From assembly GCF_947036865.1 (NCBI RefSeq), contig NZ_CAMQSF010000005.1, positions 1 through 64,000 of the forward strand: 64,000 bases of DNA, in the 5' to 3' direction. Below the pieces are notes generated by a model. It searched no databases and was not told where the DNA came from. It saw only the letters and a list, made by a program, of their open reading frames with translations. Shown piece by piece: positions 55,315-63,580 of this stretch (within the stretch, counting starts at the first letter, position 1; each line of letters opens with the position of its first letter). The translations under genes were made by a program, and so were the position numbers. The stretch is from an uncultured Caulobacter sp. Lineage in GTDB: Bacteria > Pseudomonadota > Alphaproteobacteria > Caulobacterales > Caulobacteraceae.

Positions 55315-55776
55315 CGTCGGCCGCCTCCTCGCGGGCGGCTTTCTTGACCTCGCGGGCGGCGTCCAGGTTCATGGCGGCGATGCACGGGCCCACCACGAGG
55401 TCGGGCCAGATCGAGCGGGTCGGGATGGTCAGAAGCCCCGCGGCGATGATGCCGATATTGGCGATGGCGTCGTTGCGGGCCGAAAGGAAGGCCGCCTTCG
55501 ACAGGCTGCCGGCCGCGGCGCGGTGGCGCGCGAGAGCGAAGGCGCAGAACAGGTTGACGGCCAGGGCGACGCCGACCATGGCCCGCCGCGCGGCGCTCCA
55601 GTTCAGCGCGGCGAGGATCAGGAAATTGACGGCGGCGTCCTCGAAGAAGTCGGCGCTGTCGGCCAGCAGCGAAACCGAGCCTATGCGCAGGGCCACCGCC
55701 AGCTCGACCGCCAAATAGGCGAGGTTCGAATAGCGGCCAGGCGGACGGCGGCGCGGAAGTTACGGGCGAGGGTCAC
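55304..55776 (-). pseudogene. Decayed small CDF-type cation transporter
   Basis: The main frame (TTG 55714 to 55304) encodes LAVELAVALRIGSVSLLADSADFFEDAAVNFLILAAL..., the first helices and metal-site Asp of a cation diffusion facilitator, then SLSKAAFLSARNDAIANIGIIAAGLL and PDLVVGPCIAAMNLDAAREV. The beginning VTLARNFRAAVRLAA is found only in another frame (GTG at 55776), so a frameshift lies near 55725-55740. Compared with my recollection of the roughly 200-residue family, the middle also lacks about 40 residues after MVGVALAV. Two independent lesions suggest a pseudogene rather than sequencing error. Confidence 0.6.
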
Positions 55777-55802
55777 GGCCGACCGGTAGCTCCGGAGTCC
55801 GA

Positions 55803-55840
55803 CAAAAGAACGGCCGCCTTCCAGGAGATGAAGGCGGCCG
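55803..55840 (-). terminator. Intrinsic terminator after the amine oxidase operon
   Basis: On the minus strand CGGCCGCCTTC...GAAGGCGGCCG forms a 10-11-pair stem with an eight-base loop followed by TTCTTTTG. It ends transcription of the RidA/cytochrome/amine oxidase operon 119 bases after the RidA stop. Confidence 0.75.
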
Positions 55841-55958
55841 AGTCATCGGGAGGAAACGCCCGAAAGGGCTAAGCTGGATATAGCGCGCCGCGCCGGGTTA
55901 GACAACGTTGTCAGGGCGCGTTTTCATCACGCCCTGAAATGCGCGGCGCTGGCGACGG

Positions 55959-56444
55959 CTACTTCTTCTTGACCGCCTGAACCTCGATTTCGACCAGCAT
56001 CCCCGGCTGCACCAGCGACACGACCTGGCTGGTGATGCGGGCGGGCTTGTTGGGCTGTTCGGCCGTGCCGAAGAAGGTCTTGTAGGCCTCCATCATGCCG
56101 GCGAAGTCCATCTTGCCGTCCTTGGCCGGGTCGCCGACCAGCAGAACGCGCATCATCACGACGTCGGCCATGGTCGCGCCCTGGGTCTTCAGGGTCTCCT
56201 GGATGCGGCTGAGGACGCTCAAGGTCTGGACCTTGGTGTCGCCGCCGAACATGGCCGGGCCGGTGGCGTCCTTGTTGACCACCGCCGGCGTCAGACCGCT
56301 GACATAGATGGTCTCGTAGCCGGCCGGCACGGTGACGACGCTGGCGATGGCGGCCTTGGGATCGCCGCCGCGGACGATGTCCTGGGCGTGGGCGGCGCCG
56401 GCGAGGGCGCAGAGGCCGGCGGCGAGGGCGACGAGGCGTTTCAT
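55959..56444 (-). CDS. Exported RidA/YjgF-family protein
   Basis: A 161-residue RidA-fold protein. RidA enzymes hydrolyse reactive imines and enamines. Signal peptide MKRLVALAAGLCALAGAAHAQ; the RidA part has YVSGLTPAVV, QTLSVLSRIQETLKTQGATMADVVMMRVLLVGD and KPARITSQVVSLVQPGMLVEIEVQAVKK, where the Arg before the S-V-V stretch is the usual carboxylate-binding residue. Most RidA proteins are cytoplasmic, so an exported copy is notable. It is the last gene of an operon with a cytochrome c and a flavin amine oxidase. Confidence 0.88.
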   Translation of the reverse strand: MKRLVALAAGLCALAGAAHAQDIVRGGDPKAAIASVVTVPAGYETIYVSGLTPAVVNKDATGPAMFGGDTKVQTLSVLSRIQETLKTQGATMADVVMMRVLLVGDPAKDGKMDFAGMMEAYKTFFGTAEQPNKPARITSQVVSLVQPGMLVEIEVQAVKKK

Positions 56445-56471
56445 GATCTTCTCCCCTTGGATGTGAGCGAT

Positions 56472-56864
56472 TTAGTGAGCTTGCAGGCCGCGGCCCTTGG
56501 CGACGGCCTTGGCGGCGGCGCGGGCGGCGGCGACGTCGGCGGGTTTGACGGCCGCGGCCTTGTTGCCCCACGACGAGCGGACATAGGTCAGGATGGCCGA
56601 CAGATCGGCGTCCGACAGGTCGTCCTTGAACGATGGCATGCCGGCGCGACCGTTCAGCACGGTGGTCATCACGATCTTCGGATCGCCTTGCACGAAGGCC
56701 GAGCCGGCCAGGGCCGGGAAGGCGCCGGGCACCCCCTTGCCGGTCGGCTGGTGACAGGCCGAGCAATTGTCCAGGAACAGCGACTTGCCGTCGGCGAAGG
56801 CGATCGCGGGTGTCAAGGCGGCCATGACGAGGGCCAGGCCGGCGACACGGTGAGCGAAGATCAT
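56472..56864 (-). CDS. Periplasmic c-type cytochrome
   Basis: A 130-residue monohaem cytochrome c. Signal peptide MIFAHRVAGLALVMAALTPAIAFA is followed by SLFLDNCSACHQPTGKGVPGAFPALAGSAFVQGDP with haem-binding CSACH; the axial Met is in NGRAGMPSFKDDLSDADLSAILTYVRSSW. It acts as an electron carrier, probably for the adjacent amine oxidase. The start at 56864 is chosen from the signal peptide and GGGGAAA ribosome site; the longer frame to 57323 lies within the oxidase gene. Confidence 0.92.
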   Translation of the reverse strand: MIFAHRVAGLALVMAALTPAIAFADGKSLFLDNCSACHQPTGKGVPGAFPALAGSAFVQGDPKIVMTTVLNGRAGMPSFKDDLSDADLSAILTYVRSSWGNKAAAVKPADVAAARAAAKAVAKGRGLQAH

Positions 56865-56889
56865 GAATTTCCCCGAGGTTTTTCTTGTC

Positions 56890-58491
56890 TTAGGCTTTCG
56901 AGACGCGGGCGTGGATCTTGCCGATCTGCTGCCAGGCCGACTCGATCGCCCCCGCCTGCCAGCCGCCCAGATAGGAAAGATGTTCGCCGGCCAGGTACAG
57001 CCGGCCGTCCGGCTCGCAGAGGATGGGATAGCTGTCCTTACGGCCGGTCTCGCCCCATTCGGCCCAGCCGCCCAGATTGTACTCGGCCAGGTGCCAGCTG
57101 AACGAGAAGGCCTTCTCGAAATTGTCGGCGTATTCGGGGAAGACCTTCTGGCCCGCGGCGACGGCGAAGGCGGCGCGCTCGGCGGGGGTCTTGGCGCTGA
57201 TCTTGGCGGCCTCGCCCCCGAACGCGTAGTAGCCCAGCAGCACGCCCTTCTCGCCCTGCCAGCCCGTGGACGGCAGCGAGATCGAGTTGATCCCGGCCAG
57301 GTCCGTATAGATGTGGCCGCCATAGATGTGGTGCTTCTCTTCCCAGAAGCGGGTCTTCATCTGCAGGCCGATCTTGTTGACCGGGGCGTAGGCCACGCCG
57401 CTCATCGCCGCCTTGAACGGGGCCGAGGCGTCGAGGTCGATCTGCTTCAGGACGCTCAAGGGAATGGTGCACAGGCAGTAGTCGGCGGTGACCTCGCCCG
57501 GCTTGCCGTCGGCGTCCTTGAACGCGACGGTGACCCCGGACGGCGACTGCTTGATCTTCTGAACGACCGCGCCGTAGCGGATCATCGGGCCGACCCGCTT
57601 TTCGAAGGCCTTGGCGATCTGGTCCATGCCGCCGGCCGGCTGCAGCATGGTGCGCTGCTGCTCGTAGCCGGTGACCGAGCTCAGGACCTTCCACGCGCCG
57701 CTGTCGAGGACGTCCTTGAAGGCGTAGGGCGGCAGCTCCTTGCCGGGGCCTGGATTGACGCCCGCGCCCGGATTCACCGAGAAGCCGCGCCCCTCGGTGC
57801 CCTTGTAGGCCAGGTCCTTGGACAGCCGGCCCTCGTTGACGAGGTAGGCGATGAACTTCTCGCGATCGAGGCCGGTCAGCGGCGCGTCGAGCGCGCCGGC
57901 GCTGGCGGCCTTGGCGACCAGCTCGGCGGTGTAGCCGCGGATGTCGGCCGCGATCTCGCCCTTGCGGACCGGCTTGCCCGCCAGCGGTCCCGCGCCCTTC
58001 TCGAAATAGACATAGGCCGCGTCATTGTCGTTGACGAAGCTCTCCAGCGGCACGCCGAAGGCCTTGGTGTAGTGCAGGGTCGAGCGGTGGTGATAGGGGA
58101 TCCGCCAAGGGCCGACATTGATGTAGAGCCCGTCGTCGAAGTCGCAGGTCTGTTCGTGGCCGATCAGGTCGGTGTGCTTGAAGCCCTTGCGCGCGGTCTG
58201 GCACCGGCCGCCGGCGAACGCGCGGGCCTCCAGGACCTGGACCTGATAGCCCGCCTTGCTAAGTTCGTAGGCGGCGGTCATGCCCGCCAGGCCCGCGCCC
58301 AGGATGACGATCTTGGTGTTCTTGGCCCCGCCGGTCAGTTCCGGCGGCCGCTCGGTCGCCGACGCGATGCCGTAGCCCAGCGCCTCCATGCCGGACAGGA
58401 CCAGGGACATGCCCCCCACCGACGCCAGGCTTTCGAAGAACCTGCGGCGTGTCAGTACGCCCCCCGCCGCAGACGCGTCCAATCCGCTCAT
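56890..58491 (-). CDS. Tat-exported flavin amine oxidase
   Basis: A 533-residue flavoprotein of the monoamine oxidase family. A twin-arginine signal (LTRRRFFESLASVGG, residues 13-27) precedes the FAD domain with KIVILGAGLAGMTAAYELSKAG (GxGxxG) and LEARAFAGGRC. The C-terminal FAD-contact part is PDGRLYLAGEHLSYLGGWQAGAIESAW. The mature enzyme should fold with FAD in the cytoplasm and be exported to the periplasm. Genes for a cytochrome c and an exported RidA follow on the same strand with short gaps (25 and 27 bases). Confidence 0.92.
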   Translation of the reverse strand: MSGLDASAAGGVLTRRRFFESLASVGGMSLVLSGMEALGYGIASATERPPELTGGAKNTKIVILGAGLAGMTAAYELSKAGYQVQVLEARAFAGGRCQTARKGFKHTDLIGHEQTCDFDDGLYINVGPWRIPYHHRSTLHYTKAFGVPLESFVNDNDAAYVYFEKGAGPLAGKPVRKGEIAADIRGYTAELVAKAASAGALDAPLTGLDREKFIAYLVNEGRLSKDLAYKGTEGRGFSVNPGAGVNPGPGKELPPYAFKDVLDSGAWKVLSSVTGYEQQRTMLQPAGGMDQIAKAFEKRVGPMIRYGAVVQKIKQSPSGVTVAFKDADGKPGEVTADYCLCTIPLSVLKQIDLDASAPFKAAMSGVAYAPVNKIGLQMKTRFWEEKHHIYGGHIYTDLAGINSISLPSTGWQGEKGVLLGYYAFGGEAAKISAKTPAERAAFAVAAGQKVFPEYADNFEKAFSFSWHLAEYNLGGWAEWGETGRKDSYPILCEPDGRLYLAGEHLSYLGGWQAGAIESAWQQIGKIHARVSKA

Positions 58492-58750
58492 CTTATCCCC
58501 GCATGTTTGTCGCCCGGCCCGCGCCGTCGACGGCCCCGACGCGGCCTCGTCGCGCCAGACCTCGTCATCTCGAAACCGGAGCCTTCGCGGCGCAATGCAT
58601 TTCCGGTTCGTCCCGGTCCTGACATGTTAGACGCCTGGCCATTGGGCGCCGCGAGCGGGCATTGTGCGATCGCTGGGCGGGGGCGGGCGATCGGCGGTGA
58701 CGGCGCGAAATCGCCTTTCGCGCGCGCGTCGGGATGAGGAAGGAGCAGGC

Positions 58751-59290
58751 ATGACCCAATCGAACCTTCGCCTGCGCCTGGCGCGGCCCGAGGACATGTC
58801 CGTCCTGTCGGTCCTGATGGATCGCGCGATCGACGAGCTTCTGCGGGACTTCCTGCCGCCCGAGGGCGTCGCGGCCTCGCACGAGGTCATGGGGCTGGAC
58901 ACCCAGCTGATCGCGGACGGCACCTATTTCGTCGTCGAGGACGCGGGCGAGATCGCCGGCTGCGGCGGCTGGAGCCGGCGCGCCACCCTGTTCGGCGGCG
59001 ATCACTCGGCGGGCCGCGACGCGGCGCTGCTGGATCCGAGGATCGACGCGGCGCGGGTGCGGGCGATGTACACGCACCCCGAGCATACGCGCAAAGGCGT
59101 CGGCAGACTGATTCTGAACGCCTGCGAGGACGCGGCTCGGGCGGAGGGTTTCGCGCGGGTGGAGATGGCCGCGACCATGGGCGGCGCACCCCTCTATCGC
59201 GCCTGCGGCTATCACGACATCGAACCTTTCGAGGCGGCGACGTCGACCGGCTATAGGGTGCCCCTGATCCGGATGGGCAAGGCGCTCTGA
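58751..59290 (+). CDS. GNAT-family N-acetyltransferase
   Basis: A 179-residue GNAT enzyme. Acetyl-CoA binding segment VRAMYTHPEHTRKGVGRLILNACEDAARAEGF contains the R/Q-x-x-G-x-G/A type loop (RKGVGR). The C-terminus is MAATMGGAPLYRACGYHDIE. AGGAG precedes the ATG at 58751. Substrate unknown. The 259-base divergent gap upstream (58492-58750) has no further gene; promoters for it and for the amine oxidase must lie there. Confidence 0.88.
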   Translation: MTQSNLRLRLARPEDMSVLSVLMDRAIDELLRDFLPPEGVAASHEVMGLDTQLIADGTYFVVEDAGEIAGCGGWSRRATLFGGDHSAGRDAALLDPRIDAARVRAMYTHPEHTRKGVGRLILNACEDAARAEGFARVEMAATMGGAPLYRACGYHDIEPFEAATSTGYRVPLIRMGKAL

Positions 59291-59302
59291 CCGCCAAGCG
59301 AA

Positions 59303-59328
59303 AGGGGCGGACCTTTCGATCCGCCCCT
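59303..59328. terminator. Hairpin between convergent GNAT and TonB-receptor genes
   Basis: AGGGGCGGA at 59303-59311 and TCCGCCCCT at 59320-59328 form a nine-pair stem, the only clear signal between the two convergent stops. T-tracts are short on both sides, so termination is likely but weak. Confidence 0.6.
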
Positions 59329-59352
59329 CGACTCTTCAGCGCTGTCTTCGCC

Positions 59353-61875
59353 TCAGAAGGCGAAGGTCAGTCGGCCGTAGTAGTAGCCGCCGTTGATGCC
59401 GTAGGGCGAGAACGACGGGTACTGGGTCACGCAGCCGCTGCCGGAGGCGACGCAGGCGGCCTGGAACGCGGCCGAGAACTTGTCCGGATACTTGTTGAAC
59501 AGGTTGTTGGCCCCGATCGCGGCGGTGACGCCCATCGGGAACTTGTAGGAGAGCTCGGCGTCGGTGATCGCCGTGGCGCCGGCCACGGTGTTCAGCAGCG
59601 GGCCGGTGCCCGGATCGCTGAGCGCCTCGGCCTTGCCGTAGAAGGTCTCCGTCAGGCTGAGCGAGACCTTGCCGTAGGTGTAGAGCCCGTTGAGGCCGAC
59701 CTTGTACTTCGGCGAGCCCTTCTCGAGCAGCGAAGCGGCGTTGCCGGCGAACAGCAACTGCCCCGTCGGGAAGGCGGTGCTGGGCGTCGCCAGCGCGGCG
59801 GGCGGCGCCTTGACCTTGGTGATCTTGGTCTGGCTGAAGTTGCCGCTCAGCGTCCAGTCGATGCGGCCATAGTCGCCCAGGTCGGTCGGATAGGCGATCA
59901 CGACGTCCAGGCCGCGGGTGCGGGTGTCCAGGCCGTTCGAGAAGATGTTGATGCCGGTGCTGGTCACCGTGCTGTCCAGCACGTTGCCGTTGGCGGCGAT
60001 GGCGGCGTTGACATTGGCGTTGGTGAGCGCGCCGTTGCGGAAGCCGTAGACCGAGCTGGAGCCGAAGATCCGGTCCTTCAGGGTGATCTGATAGGCGTCG
60101 ATCGTCGCCGTCATCTTCGGGATCGGGTGCGCGACCAGACCGACGCTGTAGTTGGTCGATTTCTCGGGCTTCAGCTTGTCGATGCCCAGCAGGCGCGCGG
60201 CGTTCGAGTTCGGCGCCAGCTGCACGAAGGCGCTGGTCGGCGAGACGTTGGTGGCCGAGTAGAACGATTCCGCCAGGGTCGGGGCGCGGAAGCCGGTCGA
60301 GATCGTGCCGCGCAGGGCGACCATCTCGTTGAAGTCATAGCGGCTGGTCAGCTTGGCGACCGTGGTGTCGCCGAAGTCGCTGAACTTCTCGTAGCGGACC
60401 GCGGCGTCGATCTTCCACGCCTCGACCGGCGTGGCGGCGACGTCGCCGTACACGGCCCAGCTGGTCCGCGCGTGGCCGCCGGCGTCGGTCTTGGAGAAGC
60501 CCGGATAGGACTGCGACCCTTCCTTGTAGGTCGAGGCCGCGTCGCCCTGACCGATGCGATAGGTGTCGCGGCGCTGCTCGTAGCCGACCGCGACGTCCAG
60601 CGGGGCCGAGAAGCCGACATCGAAGCCGCGCCGCAGATCGATGTTGTTGGTCCACTGGGTGGTCCGCCAGCTGCCGGCGTGGAACGAGGTCGGGGTGAAG
60701 CCCTTGGTCGTCAGGGTCGAGGTGTCGGCGTACAGGCTGGCGTTGGCCGAATTCTCGACGCGGACCTCGATGTCGTCCTTGCCGTAGGTCGACGAGACGT
60801 CCAGGTCCCAGCCGGCCAGCTTGCCCGACACGCCCAGGGTCAGGGCGTAATCGGTCTCGATGATCCGCTCGCGGGGCGAGAAGCCCAGCGGGAAGGGCCG
60901 ATCGGCGGCGCCCTGCTTGCCTTGGATGCGGGTGAAGCGACGATAGTTCTCGTAGGCCGAGGCGTCCTTGTGGCCCAGGGTGCCGAACGAATAGAGCTCG
61001 AAGTCGGGCGCGAGCTCCACGCCGCCGTTGAACGCGAGGTTGTTCAGGCGATACTCGGCGTCGCCGGAGATCAGGTTCAGATTCGGATAGCCGGGGATCT
61101 GGCTCTCGACAGCGTTGTTGGCGGCCGAATAGCTGGGGCTCGCCGGATTGAAGACGCGCTGGTCGGGCAGGCCGCGGTTGGAGAAGCCGTGATATTTGCT
61201 TTCCACCGTCAGGTTCAGATAGCTCTTTTCGGTCGGGGCCAGGCCAAGATTGACGGAGCCGCCGGCGGTCTTGCCGCCGCCGTCGATATACTCGCCGCCC
61301 GTCGCCGAGATCGAGCCGCCCGACGTATTCTTCTTCAGGATGATGTTGACGACGCCGGCGATAGCGTCGGTGCCGTACTGGGCGGCGGCGCCGTCGGTCA
61401 GCACTTCGATGCGGCCGATGCCGGCCATCGGGATGAAGCCGAGGTCGGCGGCGGCGGCGCCCTGGTAGACGCCGGACAGAACGGCGAGGTTGCCGGTGGT
61501 GTGGCGGCGCTTGCCGTTGACCAGCACCAGGGCCTGGTTGGGCGACAGACCGCGCAGGCGGGCCGAAAGGGTCAGGTTGGCGGTGTCGCCGCCGAAGGCC
61601 TGGGCGTTGAACGAGGGCACCAGGTTCGCGAGGCCGAGGCGCAGATCCACCGCGCCGGTGCGCTCGAGCGTGCTGGTGTCGACCACTTGAACGGGAGCGG
61701 GGCTGTCGATGACACGCAGGCCCGTCTGGCGCGTGCCCGTGACAATGACGGTGTCGACCTCGGTCTTGTCGGACGGCGTCGCGGGCGTCGCCGCGAAGCT
61801 TGAAGTTGAGTATCCGAAAGTAACGGATAGTACGGAAATACCCGCCAACAGGGCGGGTTTGAAACGTCGAGTCAT
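59353..61875 (-). CDS. TonB-dependent outer-membrane receptor
   Basis: An 840-residue outer-membrane receptor. Signal peptide (MTRRFKPALLAGISVLSVTF... ending SSFA) is followed by an early DTVIVTGTRQTGLRVIDSPAPVQVVDTSTL (TonB box region and start of plug), the plug with PNQALVLVNGKRRHTTG and IPMAGIGRIEVLTDGAAAQYGTDAIAGVVNIILKK, and a long beta barrel ending in a Phe (GGYYYGRLTFAF). Such receptors import siderophores, cobalamin or sugars using TonB energy; Caulobacter has dozens. Substrate is not readable. No Fur-type box was recognised upstream. Confidence 0.95.
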   Translation of the reverse strand: MTRRFKPALLAGISVLSVTFGYSTSSFAATPATPSDKTEVDTVIVTGTRQTGLRVIDSPAPVQVVDTSTLERTGAVDLRLGLANLVPSFNAQAFGGDTANLTLSARLRGLSPNQALVLVNGKRRHTTGNLAVLSGVYQGAAAADLGFIPMAGIGRIEVLTDGAAAQYGTDAIAGVVNIILKKNTSGGSISATGGEYIDGGGKTAGGSVNLGLAPTEKSYLNLTVESKYHGFSNRGLPDQRVFNPASPSYSAANNAVESQIPGYPNLNLISGDAEYRLNNLAFNGGVELAPDFELYSFGTLGHKDASAYENYRRFTRIQGKQGAADRPFPLGFSPRERIIETDYALTLGVSGKLAGWDLDVSSTYGKDDIEVRVENSANASLYADTSTLTTKGFTPTSFHAGSWRTTQWTNNIDLRRGFDVGFSAPLDVAVGYEQRRDTYRIGQGDAASTYKEGSQSYPGFSKTDAGGHARTSWAVYGDVAATPVEAWKIDAAVRYEKFSDFGDTTVAKLTSRYDFNEMVALRGTISTGFRAPTLAESFYSATNVSPTSAFVQLAPNSNAARLLGIDKLKPEKSTNYSVGLVAHPIPKMTATIDAYQITLKDRIFGSSSVYGFRNGALTNANVNAAIAANGNVLDSTVTSTGINIFSNGLDTRTRGLDVVIAYPTDLGDYGRIDWTLSGNFSQTKITKVKAPPAALATPSTAFPTGQLLFAGNAASLLEKGSPKYKVGLNGLYTYGKVSLSLTETFYGKAEALSDPGTGPLLNTVAGATAITDAELSYKFPMGVTAAIGANNLFNKYPDKFSAAFQAACVASGSGCVTQYPSFSPYGINGGYYYGRLTFAF

Positions 61876-61895
61876 GAGTAACCCCCTCTTTCTGT

Positions 61896-61925
61896 TTATT
61901 GACGCATGACGATTCCCTTCTCCAT
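61896..61925 (-). other. Possible nine-codon leader ORF of the TonB receptor
   Basis: On the minus strand ATG at 61925 opens MEKGIVMRQ followed by TAA at 61898-61896, with GGGGAG nine bases before the ATG. It ends 20 bases before the receptor ATG. A translated leader could tune receptor expression; chance occurrence is quite possible. The rest of the 280-base region 61876-62155 has no gene. Confidence 0.25.
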
Positions 61926-62155
61926 GGCGTTCTTCTCCCCGAAATTATGGTTTTTGACGCAAACGCAGGAATAAATCGGATACTGGCCGATCTATTCATG
62001 GGGATCGAAGTCGCTGCGTTCGGCAATGGCGGGCTGTCAGAAAAACGCCACAGCCGCGCCGACGCCCGATGGGCGCCGTTTTGCGCGGCGTCGGATCACG
62101 GATTTTGAGCAGAAAGCGCGGTTCGGGCCGCGCGAGCCCCCGATACGGGTTTGGC

Positions 62156-62515
62156 TCAGGCCACCAGACGCAGGGGCTCGGCCATCTCGTCGGTGTCCTC
62201 GGTCTCGAACAGCTCGAAGGCCTCTTCCCAGGCCACCATTCGCGAATCCCTCAGTTCGGCGTCGTCGGTGACGCGGACGATTTGGTCCTCGCGATCGTCC
62301 CAGACGAGGCCGACGTCGGTGACCCGTTCGGCGTCGCGGCCCAGCAGCAGGAAGATGTCGGCCCGCGCGGCGCGCTCGTGGCTGATGCGGCGCAGGGTGC
62401 GGCCGCCGCCGAGGTCCCGATGGATGTCGCCAAAGTCCAGCACGGCCGAGATCATCGCCTGATTGATCGGCGTGACGGCCCAGGGGGAGCAGGCGAAGCG
62501 CGACATCGGGGCCAT
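62156..62515 (-). CDS. Small conserved-looking orphan
   Basis: A 119-residue soluble protein, MAPMSRFACSPWAVTPINQAMISAVLDFGDIHRDLGGGRTLRRISHERAARADIFLLLGRDAERVTDVGLVWDDRED... (positions 1-75), with a strongly acidic C-terminus (EEAFELFETEDTDEMAEPLRLVA). No domain recognised. GGAG lies in front of the ATG at 62515. It is divergent from the WYL regulator, with 72 bases between starts. Confidence 0.65.
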   Translation of the reverse strand: MAPMSRFACSPWAVTPINQAMISAVLDFGDIHRDLGGGRTLRRISHERAARADIFLLLGRDAERVTDVGLVWDDREDQIVRVTDDAELRDSRMVAWEEAFELFETEDTDEMAEPLRLVA

Positions 62516-62587
62516 TGGGGATCTCCAGTCTCGACCCCCGCAGATTGTGCGCGCCTTGCGACAGAAACGGTCGTATATCCTGATCCC

Positions 62588-63571
62588 ATGCGACACGAGA
62601 AAGCCACCCGCCTTTTGGACCTCGCCCGGATGCTGGCGGGCTCGGCCGAGGGCATGACCCTGGACGAGATGGCCCGGGCGCTGGGCGTGGGCCGCCGCAC
62701 GGCCGAGCGGATGCGCGACGCCGTCTGGACCGCCTTCCCGCAGATGGAGGCGATCGACGACCCGCCCACCAAGCGCTTCCGTATCCCCTCGGGGCTCGAC
62801 GGCGTGTTCCAGACCCCGACGGCCGAGGAGCTGGCCGCGCTGCGCACCGCCGCCGACGGCTACAAGGCGTCGGGCGCCGACGCGCGCGCCGCCTCGCTCT
62901 ACGCCCTAGAGGCCAAGCTCTTGTCGGCGCTGCGCGGCTCGGCGCGTCGGCGGGTGGCGCCGGACGTCGAGGCTCTGGTCCAGGCCGAGACCATCGCCGT
63001 CCACGCCGGTCCCAGGCCCTTCGAGGACCAGGCGGTGCTGGCGGCGATCCGCACGGCCATCAAGGGGCTCTCGGCCCTGTCGTTCCGCTACGAGGGCGGC
63101 AGCACGCCCGGGCGCACGCGCGAGGTGACGCCGCTTGGGGTGCTGTTCGGCCGCAGCAACTATCTGGTGGCGCTGGAGGGCGAGGGCGGCAAGCCGCGTT
63201 CTTGGCGGCTGGATCGGATGAGCGACCTGAAGGTGCTGGATCGTCCCGCGTCCCCGCCGGAGGACTTTTCTCTGCAGGCCTTCGCCGATGAGAGCTTCGG
63301 CATCTATCACGACGAGATCCAGGACGTGGTGCTGCGCATCAAGAAGAGCCGCGCCGAGGACGCCCTGCGCTGGCGGTTCCACGCGACGCAGGCGGTGACT
63401 CAGGAGGCCGACGGCTCTGTGCTGGTCACCTTCCGCGCCGGCGGCATGCGCGAGCTGTCGTGGCACCTCTTCACCTGGGGCGGCGACATCGAGATCGTCG
63501 GGCCTCAGGTCCTCAAGGAGATGATGGTCGCCGAGCTGCGCGAGGCTGGCCGCGCGCACGGGGCGTGGTAG
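62588..63571 (+). CDS. WYL-domain transcriptional regulator
   Basis: A 327-residue DeoR-like regulator. N-terminal helix-turn-helix (KATRLLDLARMLAGSAEGMTLDEMARALGVGRRTAERMRDAVW) leads to the WYL domain (LSFRYEGGSTPGRTREVTPLGVLFGRSNYLVALEGEGGKPRSWRLDRMSDLKVLD), and a C-terminal WCX-type domain. WYL domains bind nucleic acid or small ligands and often control stress or defence genes. Target unknown. Starts 9 bases before the rlmJ ATG ends this operon-like pair (stop 63571, next ATG 63581). Confidence 0.9.
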   Translation: MRHEKATRLLDLARMLAGSAEGMTLDEMARALGVGRRTAERMRDAVWTAFPQMEAIDDPPTKRFRIPSGLDGVFQTPTAEELAALRTAADGYKASGADARAASLYALEAKLLSALRGSARRRVAPDVEALVQAETIAVHAGPRPFEDQAVLAAIRTAIKGLSALSFRYEGGSTPGRTREVTPLGVLFGRSNYLVALEGEGGKPRSWRLDRMSDLKVLDRPASPPEDFSLQAFADESFGIYHDEIQDVVLRIKKSRAEDALRWRFHATQAVTQEADGSVLVTFRAGGMRELSWHLFTWGGDIEIVGPQVLKEMMVAELREAGRAHGAW

Positions 63572-63580
63572 GGACGAGGC

